From contig CALWAZ010000031.1 of the NCBI GenBank assembly GCA_944375725.1, positions 1 through 43,509 of the forward strand: a stretch of DNA of 43,509 nt, read 5' to 3'. How positions within the stretch are numbered: the first letter of the stretch is position 1; each line of letters begins with the position of its first letter. The position numbers and the translations under genes are program-made. The stretch is from an uncultured Merdimonas sp. (GTDB lineage: Bacteria; Bacillota; Clostridia; Lachnospirales; Lachnospiraceae). Of the stretch, positions 16,072 through 24,523 are shown in pieces. The notes below the pieces were generated by a model. The model was not told where the DNA came from. It saw nothing but the letters and a program-made list of their open reading frames with translations, and did not search any database.

Positions 16072-17193
16072 ATGGCATATTTAGGAGAATCGATTGGAAA
16101 ACTTGGATTTGGACTGATGAGACTTCCTCAGAAGGAGGACGGCGCCATCGATGTGGAACAGACAAAGGAGATGGTGGACCTGTTCCTTGAGGCAGGCTTT
16201 ACCTATTTTGATACAGCGTGGGCTTATGCCGGAAGTGAGGATGCTATCCGGCAGGCACTGGTGGAGCGTTATCCCCGGGAGAGCTTCCAGCTGGCCACCA
16301 AGAACGCGGCCTGGATCAACTGTAAAACGAGGGAGGAGGCCATCGCGCAGTTTGACACCTCTCTGAAGCAGACAGGAGCAGGATATTTTGATTTTTATCT
16401 GCTGCATAATCTGGGCGAGGGACGCACGAAATATTTTGATGAGTTTGACATGTGGAGCTGGGTGCAGGAAAAGAAAAAGGAAGGCCTGATTAAGCATGTG
16501 GGCTTTTCCTTCCATTCCACGCCGGAGGAACTGGATGAGCTCCTGAATAAGCATCCGGAAATGGAGTTTGTTCAGCTGCAGATTAACTACGCGGACTGGG
16601 AGAATCCGGCCGTACAGTCAAAGGCCTGCTATGAGGTGGCAAGAAAGCACGGCAAGCCCGTAGTCATCATGGAGCCCATCAAAGGCGGCATGCTGGCAAA
16701 TCCGCCTGAATCCGTGGCGGAAGTATTCAAAAAAGCCGAGCCCGATTCCTCGGTGGCTTCCTGGGCAGTCCGGTTTGCCGCAAGCCTGGAGGGCGTTATC
16801 ACTGTGCTTTCCGGCATGAGCAGCGTGGAGCAGATGAAGGATAACCTTTCCTACATGAAAGGCTTCCAGGGACTGAACGAAGAGCAGCAGGCTGTGATTG
16901 CGAAGGCTCAGGAGGAGCTCAAGAAAATTCCGCTGATTCCCTGTACCACCTGCAATTACTGTGCGAAGGTCTGCCCGAAGAATATCGGTATCTCCGGTTC
17001 CTTCACAGCGATGAATCTGCTGACCCTTTACAAAGACAAGGCCTTTGCAAAGCATCAGGAGGAATGGCTGGTAGGCGGACACGGAAAAGCCCAGGCGGAC
17101 CAGTGCGTCAAGTGCGGAAAATGTGAGGAGGCATGTCCTCAGCACATCAAGATCCGGGAGAACCTGGAGAAGGTCTGCGAGGCGCTTCTTTAG
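16072..17193 (+). CDS. Aldo/keto reductase with C-terminal two-cluster 4Fe-4S ferredoxin domain
   Basis: 373 residues. The barrel carries the aldo/keto reductase tetrad: Asp in YFDTAWAY, the Tyr in that motif, Lys in LATKNAAW, and His in YLLHNL. Residues after about 280 hold two cysteine motifs, CTTCNYCAKVCP and CVKCGKCEEACP, that bind two 4Fe-4S clusters. Such fused enzymes (COG1453 type) can use ferredoxin or flavodoxin electrons, consistent with the flavodoxin gene 38 bases upstream. The ATG at 16072 is preferred over in-frame 16024, because AAGGAGG precedes it and 16024 lies inside the flavodoxin gene. The substrate is unknown. Probably LysR-controlled. Confidence 0.93.
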   Translation: MAYLGESIGKLGFGLMRLPQKEDGAIDVEQTKEMVDLFLEAGFTYFDTAWAYAGSEDAIRQALVERYPRESFQLATKNAAWINCKTREEAIAQFDTSLKQTGAGYFDFYLLHNLGEGRTKYFDEFDMWSWVQEKKKEGLIKHVGFSFHSTPEELDELLNKHPEMEFVQLQINYADWENPAVQSKACYEVARKHGKPVVIMEPIKGGMLANPPESVAEVFKKAEPDSSVASWAVRFAASLEGVITVLSGMSSVEQMKDNLSYMKGFQGLNEEQQAVIAKAQEELKKIPLIPCTTCNYCAKVCPKNIGISGSFTAMNLLTLYKDKAFAKHQEEWLVGGHGKAQADQCVKCGKCEEACPQHIKIRENLEKVCEALL

Positions 17194-17270
17194 GCTGCGG
17201 ATGAAAATACAGCCGCGGACCAGGGGTCAAGAGCGGCAGACGAAGTGTTTGAAAATTTTGACAGCATAGT

Positions 17271-17873
17271 TTGATTTTGGTGAGCAAGGGAATTATCGAC
17301 TCCTCTCTGCAGTCACACCTTATGACTGCAAAGAAAAGCGGAGTGACCCGCACAGAGATGGCAGAGCTTCTGACACACATAGCCTTCTATGCAGGCTGGC
17401 CCAATGCCTGGGGCGCTTTCCGTCTGGCAAAAGAGGTCTATGCGGATGATGATGCAGCGGAGGAACATGGCGGCTTCTTCGGTATGGGCGAGCCGAACAC
17501 TGCGTTTGCACAATACTTTATCGACCAGAGCTACTTAAAGCCTCTCACAGACGGTTCCAAGACCGTATTTGTGGCCAACGTAACCTTTGAGCCGGGCTGC
17601 CGGAACAACTGGCACATCCATCACGCAAAGAAGGGCGGCGGACAGCTCCTGCTCTGCGTGGACGGAGAAGGCTGGTACCAGGAAGAGGGCAAGCCGGCCC
17701 AGAGCCTGAAGCCGGGCGATGTGGTGACCATCCCGGCGGAAGTCAAGCGCTGGCACGGCGCTAAGAAGGACAGCTGGTTCAGCCATCTGGCCATTGAGGT
17801 TCCCGGCGAGGAGACCTCCAACGAGTGGCTGGAAGCGGTAGACGATGAAGCGTACGCGGCCCTTGAAAAATAA
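17271..17873 (+). pseudogene. 5'-truncated carboxymuconolactone decarboxylase/cupin fusion gene
   Basis: The reading frame encodes the end of a carboxymuconolactone decarboxylase (AhpD-like) domain (SSLQSHLMTAKKSGVTRTEM, TEMAELLTHIAFYAGWPNAW), then a cupin domain. The cupin has the metal-binding HIHH in its first motif and PGDVVTIPAEVKRWHGA in its second. Full-length relatives start about 60-70 residues earlier with a region containing the first helices. Here only 77 bases separate the frame from the previous stop, so that part is missing. The only starts are TTG 17271 or GTG 17280, with no RBS. The sequence ADEVFENFDSIV in another frame just upstream may be a scrap of the lost part. An active cupin made from a weak start cannot be excluded. 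Confidence 0.65.
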
Positions 17874-17916
17874 GGGAAAATTAAGAGAAAAATAAGTATT
17901 TCCGTTTTATAACCGG

Positions 17917-17946
17917 TTGCGGTTTCCAAAGCCCCTGTGTTAAAAT
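17917..17946 (+). promoter_or_regulatory. Probable promoter for the surface protein gene
   Basis: TTGCGG (17917-17922), an 18-base spacer and TAAAAT (17941-17946). Transcription from here would give a leader of about 230 bases before the ATG at 18182. Confidence 0.45.
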
Positions 17947-17969
17947 TAATATATAAAATAGAACGTGGT

Positions 17970-18181
17970 ACAGGGGTGACGGAAGACGCGGAACAAAAGA
18001 AAACAGAATAATTCTTACGCAGTTCCCGTCCCCTTTGCAGGTGATTGAAAGCGTATCCGTTATCCACAGATGTACTTTGGGTATGTCTGTGGATAACTGC
18101 GTTTTCAGGGAGAGATTCACAGGAGGAAAGCCTGATTTCAAGAGCCAGGCTGATATTAAGTTCCGAAAAGGGGGGACCGGT
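17970..18181 (+). promoter_or_regulatory. Long structured 5' leader of the surface protein gene
   Basis: At least three self-complementary elements are visible. AGGGG-ACGG-GGAAC (about 17974-18000) pairs with GTTCC-CGT-CCCCT near 18021-18034. A perfect 12-bp hairpin pairs 18059-18070 with 18086-18097. AGCCTG pairs with CAGGCT around 18128-18150. I could not match it to a riboswitch class I know. It may be a regulatory RNA. Confidence 0.45.
18059..18097. repeat. 12-bp inverted repeat carrying two opposed DnaA-box sequences
   Basis: GTTATCCACAGA (18059-18070) is repeated inverted at 18086-18097 after 15 bases. Each arm contains TTATCCACA, the DnaA-box consensus: 18060-18068 on plus and 18096-18088 on minus. 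As RNA it makes a stable stem-loop; as DNA it could bind two DnaA molecules. Confidence 0.7.
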
Positions 18182-21100
18182 ATGAAAAAAAGAGAGAAAT
18201 ACAGAAAAGTCAGAAGATTATCAGCCATCTGTCATGCGGCGCCCGCGGCCTTTCTGGCAGCAGGGCTGCTTTTGGCGGCAGCTCTGGCGGAGCCTGCGGA
18301 AGCGGCGGAGCCGGGGCGGCAGAAATCTGCCGGGCAGACTGAAGCTGCCGCCCGGTCTGGAGCGGCTGAGCAGCAGGTATCTGCCCTGCAGCCTGGCTCT
18401 GCCATAAAGATAGAAAAGAGCCTTGGCTATGGCTACAGCGCTTCAGAGGCCGAAATCCGGATTGCGCTGGCGAATGATACAGAGACGAAAATCACAATGA
18501 AAAATATCAGCTGTGATCTGACGGATGAAGGAGGATATTTTTCTGTTAATACTTCTTTCACAGGAACGGACGTTCAGAATCTGGAGATCGATCCTGATGA
18601 TGTGGCAGAGCTTTGCTTAGTTAAGTTTCAAACCGGCAGGCCTGTTCAGAAAGAGCCTTATACTGCCAGCCTGCAGATAAAGTATACAGATGATGCTGGC
18701 GCAGAACAGAGTCTGCTCTATGAGCTGAGCGTGACGGTGGGACGGAAAAGCATAGAAGACTGCAGAATCGAAGGTATTGAGAAGAAGTATTATTATACCG
18801 GTAAAGAAATCAGGCCGGATATGGTCATAACGAATGGCAGCCAGACGCTGACAGATGGCCGGGATTATACAGTTGAATATGCTTCAAACACAGAGGTGGG
18901 CACAGGCCGGGTGACCATAACGGGGAACGGAAATTACAGGGGAAAGACAGAGAAATCCTTTGAGATCGCCTGGTATGACGGGCCTGTGATTCCCCGGTTT
19001 AACGGAGAAGATCTTTCGGAGACCTGGTATGCGGAAGATGTGCGGATTACTGCCGAAGGATGTACCATTTCAGATTCGCTGACAGGAACCTTCGCTGACT
19101 CCTATCTGGTTTCTGAGGAAGGAGAGCACAGCCTTTCCCTGTATTATAAAACACAGGAAGGCTGTCTTACAAACGCGGAAAACTACAGCGTTAGAATCGA
19201 CAAAAATGCTCCGGTTATAACGGAAATGCAGATTTCCGGCATTACGAATCATGATGCGTCAGTGAATGTCAAAGCGGCTGATACAGGCAGCGGAATTTCC
19301 AGGTATTATCTGTACTGTACGCCGGAAGAGCAGGAGACCATTACCGCGGAAATGATAAAAGCCAGCAGTGATACGATGCGGATGGATGCTTCGGAAGCTG
19401 CATCAGGCGCAGCGGTCTTTTCCCTGCAGGAGCTCTCTGAGGGGACTGCCTATTATCTTTATGCGGCAGTGGAAGATATCTCCGGAAAGCTCAGTGAAGT
19501 GCAGACAGGCAGCTTTACTGCAAAGAAAACGGTGCCGGCAGAAGCTCTTGCTTTCCATGTTTCCGCTTCCGCAGATGCTGTTTCAGTGGAAGCGCTGACG
19601 GATACGGAGGAATATGGCAAAGCTGTGTACCGTCTGCTGGATGCTTCCGGCCAGACTGTTTTAAAGGACTGGCAGGAGGATCCTATATTTGCCGGACTGA
19701 CAGAGAATACAGCTTATACGGTAAACGCGAAATATACAGGCTCTGACGCATATATGGAATCAGAGACTGCCGGCAGACAGGTTACGACAAAACGCTGGGC
19801 TTCTGTGGCAGCTCCGGAGAACCTTGCCGCGCAATATGGCCAGGTTCTTAAGGATATAGCGCTTCCCCGGGGATGGAGCTGGGCAGACAGCTCGCTGCCG
19901 GTTACAGTGGCAAACAGTGGATATGAGGCCAGATTTCAGGCGGATACAGAGCAGTATGATTATTCCAGAATCGAGGGTTATGATCCTGAAAATGGATATA
20001 TAGCGCGCCTTCTGCCTGTGAAGGTGGCGCCGGCAGAGCCTGTGCTCACCTGGAAGCCGGGGGATACGCAGGCAGTAGTTTACACCGGAAAAGCGGCTTC
20101 GGTCGCGGCGCCCGAGGTGGCCCTGCTAAATAATGAGGTCTTCCGTGGTTCTGTCAGCTGGTCCTGGAAAAAAGACTCTGACAGCAGCGGAGGCTTTACG
20201 GCAGGTCTTCCGTCAGAGCCCGGAACCTATGTGGTGCGGGCCAGCGTGGAAGCAGACGGAAATTACAGCGCGGCCAGCGCGGATAGGAAGCTTACCATAG
20301 ACTGGCTGAAAAACGCGCCGGACGCGGGACTTTCAGATCAGAATGGGAAAGGATTGTCCGCTGGCGTCTGGTGCAGCGAAGCTGTGCTGTCAGCGCCGGA
20401 AGGGTATGAGATCAGTCTTTCCCCTGCAGAAAAGTATGGAAGCACCGTCCGGAGCACAGCGGACACCGGGAAAAACGGCGGGACCGTGACCTATTACCTG
20501 AGGCAGAAGGCCGGCGGCGGAATCGCCCGGAAGACCGTGACGGTATATGTGGACAGGACAGCGCCCACTGGCAGCATTGCTGTCAGCGGCATCGTATGGA
20601 ACCGGACACTGCCGGGAGAAGATTCCGAGCTGCGGATTCCGGATAAAAAGGATATTACCATCAGCGCAGAGGACGGACAGTCCGGAGTGAAGACGGTGGA
20701 ATATACCATAAGCGGTAACAAGTGTAAAAGCCGGGAGGAAATTCAGAAGCTGGACGGATGGCAGATTTACAATCCGGACGCAAAACCGGACATCAGACAG
20801 AACGGCACAAATTATGTATACGTGAGAATTACGGATCAGATGGGAAACAGAACCTGGCTGTCTACAGGAAAGATTGTTTATGAGCCTGTGTCAAAGAATG
20901 GCGGCAGTTCCGGCGGTTCCGGCAGTTCCGGCAGCCAGAGCGGCCAGACACCGTCCTCCGGAACGGGAAGCAAAAACAGCGTGAAGAACAGCGGCACAAA
21001 AGGCAGCGCGGCCCCGGAGGCACCGGAAAAAGGAACGCCTTATATCCACGGCAGGGAGAGCATAAACGGCTGGACCGCCATCAAGGAAGAGCTGGAGGAT

Positions 21101-21766
21101 GCCAGGCCAGGGGAAACAGTGATTCTGGATATGAACGGGGCAGCGGCAGTTCCGGGAAATGTCCTTTCTGTGATGAAAGGAAGGGATGTCCGTCTGGTTC
21201 TGAATATGGAAGAGAATATCGTCTGGACGATTGAAGGGCAGAGCTTTACCGCAGAGGAAATTCAAGATATAGATTTTACGGTCGATATGGAGACGCAGGC
21301 GATCCCGGAGGAGCTGGTTCAGAAGCTGGCCGGAGAACGGAGTACGGTTCAGATAAGCCTGGGTTATGACGGAGAGCTGGGATTTACCGCTGTTTTGACC
21401 ATTCGTCTGGATGAAACGTATGCCGGCCTTTACGCAAACCTGTTTTCCTATCAGGACGAAAATGGAGAACTGGAGCATCTGGACAGCAGAGAAACCGGGG
21501 CGGACGGAGAAGTGGAATTTTCCTTTACCCATGCCTCAGATTACCTTATTGTCATGGATGAAGAACCCTTTGACGGCACAGAACAGGCCGCGGAAGAGGA
21601 AGACCTGACCCTTCCGGAGAAAGACTTGGATGAGGAGAAGAGCGGTATCCGGACGCCGGTTCTGATTCTGGTGATCTGCCTGATTGTGCTGGCGGGCGGT
21701 TCCGGACTCTGCATATGGCTGATTCGAAAAAACCGGAAAGAAGATACCGGGGAGGATCTGGAATAG
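18182..21766 (+). CDS. Large surface-anchored Ig-like repeat protein
   Basis: 1194 residues from the ATG at 18182 (GGGGGGACC before it); the frame is open from 18035 but that part is leader. A long signal peptide (basic start, AAPAAFLAAGLLLAAALA, likely cut after AEAA near 41) leads to beta-rich domains. One repeat near residues 200-260 follows the pattern Y-G-x-x-I-P, DGRDYTVEYASNTEVGTGRV, GNGNYRG, seen in many clostridial surface proteins. Ig/fibronectin-like segments and a Gly/Ser linker (about 905-930) follow. A C-terminal domain precedes a membrane anchor (VLILVICLIVLAGGSGLCIW) and a basic tail. No LPxTG is seen, so it is membrane-anchored rather than sortase-linked. Probably adhesion or an envelope scaffold; ligand unknown. 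Confidence 0.85.
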   Translation: MKKREKYRKVRRLSAICHAAPAAFLAAGLLLAAALAEPAEAAEPGRQKSAGQTEAAARSGAAEQQVSALQPGSAIKIEKSLGYGYSASEAEIRIALANDTETKITMKNISCDLTDEGGYFSVNTSFTGTDVQNLEIDPDDVAELCLVKFQTGRPVQKEPYTASLQIKYTDDAGAEQSLLYELSVTVGRKSIEDCRIEGIEKKYYYTGKEIRPDMVITNGSQTLTDGRDYTVEYASNTEVGTGRVTITGNGNYRGKTEKSFEIAWYDGPVIPRFNGEDLSETWYAEDVRITAEGCTISDSLTGTFADSYLVSEEGEHSLSLYYKTQEGCLTNAENYSVRIDKNAPVITEMQISGITNHDASVNVKAADTGSGISRYYLYCTPEEQETITAEMIKASSDTMRMDASEAASGAAVFSLQELSEGTAYYLYAAVEDISGKLSEVQTGSFTAKKTVPAEALAFHVSASADAVSVEALTDTEEYGKAVYRLLDASGQTVLKDWQEDPIFAGLTENTAYTVNAKYTGSDAYMESETAGRQVTTKRWASVAAPENLAAQYGQVLKDIALPRGWSWADSSLPVTVANSGYEARFQADTEQYDYSRIEGYDPENGYIARLLPVKVAPAEPVLTWKPGDTQAVVYTGKAASVAAPEVALLNNEVFRGSVSWSWKKDSDSSGGFTAGLPSEPGTYVVRASVEADGNYSAASADRKLTIDWLKNAPDAGLSDQNGKGLSAGVWCSEAVLSAPEGYEISLSPAEKYGSTVRSTADTGKNGGTVTYYLRQKAGGGIARKTVTVYVDRTAPTGSIAVSGIVWNRTLPGEDSELRIPDKKDITISAEDGQSGVKTVEYTISGNKCKSREEIQKLDGWQIYNPDAKPDIRQNGTNYVYVRITDQMGNRTWLSTGKIVYEPVSKNGGSSGGSGSSGSQSGQTPSSGTGSKNSVKNSGTKGSAAPEAPEKGTPYIHGRESINGWTAIKEELEDARPGETVILDMNGAAAVPGNVLSVMKGRDVRLVLNMEENIVWTIEGQSFTAEEIQDIDFTVDMETQAIPEELVQKLAGERSTVQISLGYDGELGFTAVLTIRLDETYAGLYANLFSYQDENGELEHLDSRETGADGEVEFSFTHASDYLIVMDEEPFDGTEQAAEEEDLTLPEKDLDEEKSGIRTPVLILVICLIVLAGGSGLCIWLIRKNRKEDTGEDLE

Positions 21767-21834
21767 GGCGGAGAGCTGGCATAAATCCGAAAGATAAAGA
21801 CTTTCTTAATATTCTTAAAAAGAATGTGATCCGC

Positions 21835-21864
21835 TGGACAGGGGAATGCTGTTTTTGATAGAAT
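21835..21864 (+). promoter_or_regulatory. Possible promoter for the lipoprotein gene
   Basis: TGGACA, an 18-base spacer and TAGAAT lie about 40 bases before the gene at 21905. Confidence 0.4.
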
Positions 21865-21904
21865 AAAGCAGCGCCGGAACAGCCGGCTCGAAAAGGAGGA
21901 CATT

Positions 21905-22708
21905 ATGAAGTTAAGAAAGCTTATCTGTATACTTGGACTTGGCACAGTTCTTATGCTGGCGGCGGCCTGCGGCGGAAAGAAAACATCCCAGGATCAGCAG
22001 ACCCAGGACAGCACCGTCGTGCAGGAGGACACGGAAGAACAGGAAAATGAAAATACAGACGCTGCGGCGGAGGAAAACGCTTCGCAGGAAGACAGCGCGG
22101 AGGAAGCAGCCAGCAGTGTGCCGGCCAGAATCTACGGAACCATCACAGAAGTAGGAGAGGACACGATTACGGTAGACAATCAGTCAGACGTATCTTCCTC
22201 CGGAGAAATCATTCTGACGATTGATCCGGAAAATACTATCCTGGTGGATGCCCAGACCGGTCTGCCTATGACACTTGCGGACATAGAGAAAGGAAGCTTT
22301 GAGGCCTATCTGGGGCCGGCGATGACCATGTCTCTGCCGCCGCAGACCACGCCTTATGTGGTGGTTGCCAATATACCGGAAGACGGCGCGGCGCCCCAGT
22401 ACGCGGTGGCAGCCGGGGATTTGGTTCAGGAGGACGGCTTTTATACTCTGGAAGCCACAGACGGAAGAACCTATACGATTCCGGAAGATGTGGAAATCTC
22501 ACCATTCCGCACAAGAAACATTGTGACGCTTGCGGATCTGACAGCGGGCAGAGCAGCTCTCATCTGGCTGGATGAAAATGAGACAGCTGTGAAGATTGTG
22601 CTTCTGGAGGGCGTGCCCGGAGAAAATGCTTCCCAGGCAGCAGGCACAGAGGAAAAGAATGCCGGAGCCGCTGAGACAGATGCTCAGACAGAGCCCCTGC
22701 AGGAATAG
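21905..22708 (+). CDS. Hypothetical lipoprotein
   Basis: 267 residues. Clear lipoprotein signal: MKLRKL, hydrophobic core, lipobox LAAAC with Cys near residue 22. An acidic Gln/Glu/Asp-rich linker runs to about residue 75. The mature domain (about 76-245) begins ARIYGTITEVGEDTITVDNQ, an OB-like beta motif of the kind seen in secreted clostridial proteins that bind small ligands or metals; its family is not identified. The Ala/Glu-rich tail looks disordered. AAAGGAGG precedes the ATG. It follows the surface protein by about 140 bases with its own likely promoter. Confidence 0.75.
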   Translation: MKLRKLICILGLGTVLMLAAACGGKKTSQDQQTQDSTVVQEDTEEQENENTDAAAEENASQEDSAEEAASSVPARIYGTITEVGEDTITVDNQSDVSSSGEIILTIDPENTILVDAQTGLPMTLADIEKGSFEAYLGPAMTMSLPPQTTPYVVVANIPEDGAAPQYAVAAGDLVQEDGFYTLEATDGRTYTIPEDVEISPFRTRNIVTLADLTAGRAALIWLDENETAVKIVLLEGVPGENASQAAGTEEKNAGAAETDAQTEPLQE

Positions 22709-22747
22709 GGAAAACGAAAGTAAGATAAACGGAGGAACCTGCCACCA

Positions 22748-23518
22748 ATGATACGCGCCGCTTTTTTTGACATTGACGGAACACTTCTGGATCACAGTAT
22801 CGGGAGAATCCCAGAGGATACGTTATATGCGCTGGACTGCCTGAAAAAGAAAGAAATCCGCGTGTTCACCTGCACCGGACGCCATATTCTGGAGCTGGAT
22901 GAGCTGGGGATCAGCGGACTTGGCTTTGACGGGCATGTGCTGCTAAACGGGCAGCTTTGCCTGGACAGAGAGCGGCGTGTGCTGGCGGCGGTGCCTATAA
23001 GCAGCCGGGATATGGAAAAGATATTTCCGGTTTTCAATGAAAAAAGGATTCCTCTTTCCTTTGTGGAAAAGGAAAAGATCTATATTAATTTCATCAATGA
23101 TCAGGTAAGAAAGGCCCAGGAGGATATTTCCTCCGCGCTCCCAAAGACCGGAAGCTGGCAGGGAGCTCCCGTTTATCTGATCGTTGCCTTCGCCGGAGAA
23201 GAGACGGTGGCGGAACTGATGAAATATATGCCCCACTGCAGAACCACCCGCTGGAATTCCTATGGGGTGGACATTATCGCTGAGGGCGGCGGAAAGGAAA
23301 AAGGGATGGAGCAGATGCTTGCCCGTTTTTCCATCAAAAGAGAAGAGGCCATTGCCTTTGGGGATGGAGAAAACGATATGGAGATGCTGGAATACGCGGG
23401 CATCGGCGTAGCCATGGGAAACGCGGACGAAAAGGTCAGAGCCTGCGCGGACTATGTGACCGGAGACGCGGACAAAGGCGGAATCCTGTCGGCGCTCCGG
23501 CATTTTGAAATTCTATAG
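22748..23518 (+). CDS. HAD superfamily Cof-type phosphatase
   Basis: 256 residues. The N-terminal DIDGTLLD (Asp nucleophile at 8 and Asp10) and the C-terminal GDGENDMEML metal site identify a Cof-type (type IIB) HAD phosphatase. These hydrolyse sugar phosphates or similar small phosphates in the cytoplasm; substrates vary and cannot be read here. The ATG at 22748 follows GGAGG with 12 bases between, a little long. It lies 40 bases behind the lipoprotein gene and ends in a strong hairpin terminator. Confidence 0.92.
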   Translation: MIRAAFFDIDGTLLDHSIGRIPEDTLYALDCLKKKEIRVFTCTGRHILELDELGISGLGFDGHVLLNGQLCLDRERRVLAAVPISSRDMEKIFPVFNEKRIPLSFVEKEKIYINFINDQVRKAQEDISSALPKTGSWQGAPVYLIVAFAGEETVAELMKYMPHCRTTRWNSYGVDIIAEGGGKEKGMEQMLARFSIKREEAIAFGDGENDMEMLEYAGIGVAMGNADEKVRACADYVTGDADKGGILSALRHFEIL

Positions 23519-23532
23519 AAAGAATGCAGCAT

Positions 23533-23583
23533 AAAGAGGAGGAGCCGCTGTAAGTATTTTTTACAGCGGCTCCTCCTCTTTGA
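23533..23583. terminator. 21-bp perfect bidirectional terminator
   Basis: Bases 23533-23553 pair perfectly with 23561-23581 around a 7-base loop. A-rich and T-rich flanks let it work on both strands, ending the HAD gene on plus and the secreted-protein gene on minus. Confidence 0.92.
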
Positions 23584-23616
23584 CATGAATTGGAATGAGG
23601 GGCTTTGGGAAGCTGT

Positions 23617-24117
23617 TCAGCAGGCCTGGATTTCAGAAGCGCCGGGATTTCCAAAGGTTTTTGTGATTTCCAGGTCTACCTGCTGTTCGGTCAGTCTTTC
23701 CGGCGAGGAAAGTTCGAAATACACATAACTTCCATCCAAAGTCTTTGCATAGCCGGCAGCTGTATAAACAGTACCGCCCGGCAGCTTCTTGGTGAAAAAG
23801 AGATAGGTATGCGTATCACGGTCTACCCAGTCACCGATAGAATAGCTGGCTCCGCTTTCTGCCAGTTCAACCACCGCTTCCGATATATGATCGGAAAGCA
23901 CTTCGTCCAGAATCCATCTTTCTGTCTCTTCCAGATTTACATAGGTCAGACTGCAGTCCGCTGTATCCTCTGCGGGTGCGGCGGTTTCCTTCGCGGGTAC
24001 GGTCATTCCCGGAGCGGAAGCTGCTTCCGCGGACATCTCTGTCTTTTCGGTAAAAGGATTCAGGTACAAAACCAGGGCAAGCAGCCCGGCCAGGCAGTAC
24101 AGTGATAACTTTTTCAT
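23617..24117 (-). CDS. Hypothetical secreted protein
   Basis: 166 residues, family not recognised. The N-terminus (MKKLSLYCLAGLLALVLYLN) is a signal peptide or signal anchor. A Thr/Ala/Glu-rich linker follows to about residue 55. The remaining ~110 residues, from CSLTYVNLEETERWILDEVL, look like a small alpha/beta domain; GGTVYTAAGYAKTLDGSYVY may form a beta hairpin. GAGGTGG precedes the ATG at 24117. It stands alone between a bidirectional terminator and the long intergenic region before rnfC2. Confidence 0.7.
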   Translation of the reverse strand: MKKLSLYCLAGLLALVLYLNPFTEKTEMSAEAASAPGMTVPAKETAAPAEDTADCSLTYVNLEETERWILDEVLSDHISEAVVELAESGASYSIGDWVDRDTHTYLFFTKKLPGGTVYTAAGYAKTLDGSYVYFELSSPERLTEQQVDLEITKTFGNPGASEIQAC

Positions 24118-24523
24118 AACTCCACCTCTTTTATAAAATTTCCTTCCAATCAGAATCTCTGACTTTCCAGAAATATTTTCTCTTTCTTTACGCTAAGTAT
24201 ACACAAGAAATGTTACAAAAATGTTTAAAAGAGATTAGAATTATATTATAAATTCTGAATTAATATTAAAGAAATCAGATAAATAAACAGATTTCCACAG
24301 GAATCACGGAAAAAAGACAGAATCCCACAGAGGCAGGGAAACGCTGAGAAAAACATCTTTGGACTAGATTATTTGAACAATATGTGATATGCTTAGTTAC
24401 ATATGGATTGCAGAGATTTATTGCCTGTTTGTTATTTTCTTGAAGATACAGAGGGGGAAAATAAAGGGATGGAGATAAGGTCTGCAAATCAAATTTTAAG
24501 GAATACATAAGGAAGGTGAGCAA
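24118..24523. other. 400-base AT-rich intergenic region before rnfC2
   Basis: It contains promoters for the divergent secreted-protein gene and the rnfC2-metV-metF operon, but none is close to consensus. A dyad, ATATGT-N13-ACATAT (24380-24404), lies about 120 bases before the rnfC2 start and is the best operator candidate. The preceding TTGAAC (24373-24378) could be a -35 box. No gene is seen. Confidence 0.45.

Noticed and set aside
18059..18097. Replication origin at the DnaA-box pair
   Set aside because: Only two boxes, no AT-rich unwinding element and no dnaA/dnaN nearby.
18035..18181. 49-codon N-terminal extension of the surface protein
   Set aside because: It would put hairpin and RBS sequence into the coding region; the ATG at 18182 directly precedes a signal peptide and follows a GGGGGG-type RBS.
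17940..18181. Match of the leader to cyclic-di-GMP or cobalamin riboswitches
   Set aside because: The conserved core sequences of those classes were looked for by eye and not found; it is kept only as an unassigned structured leader.
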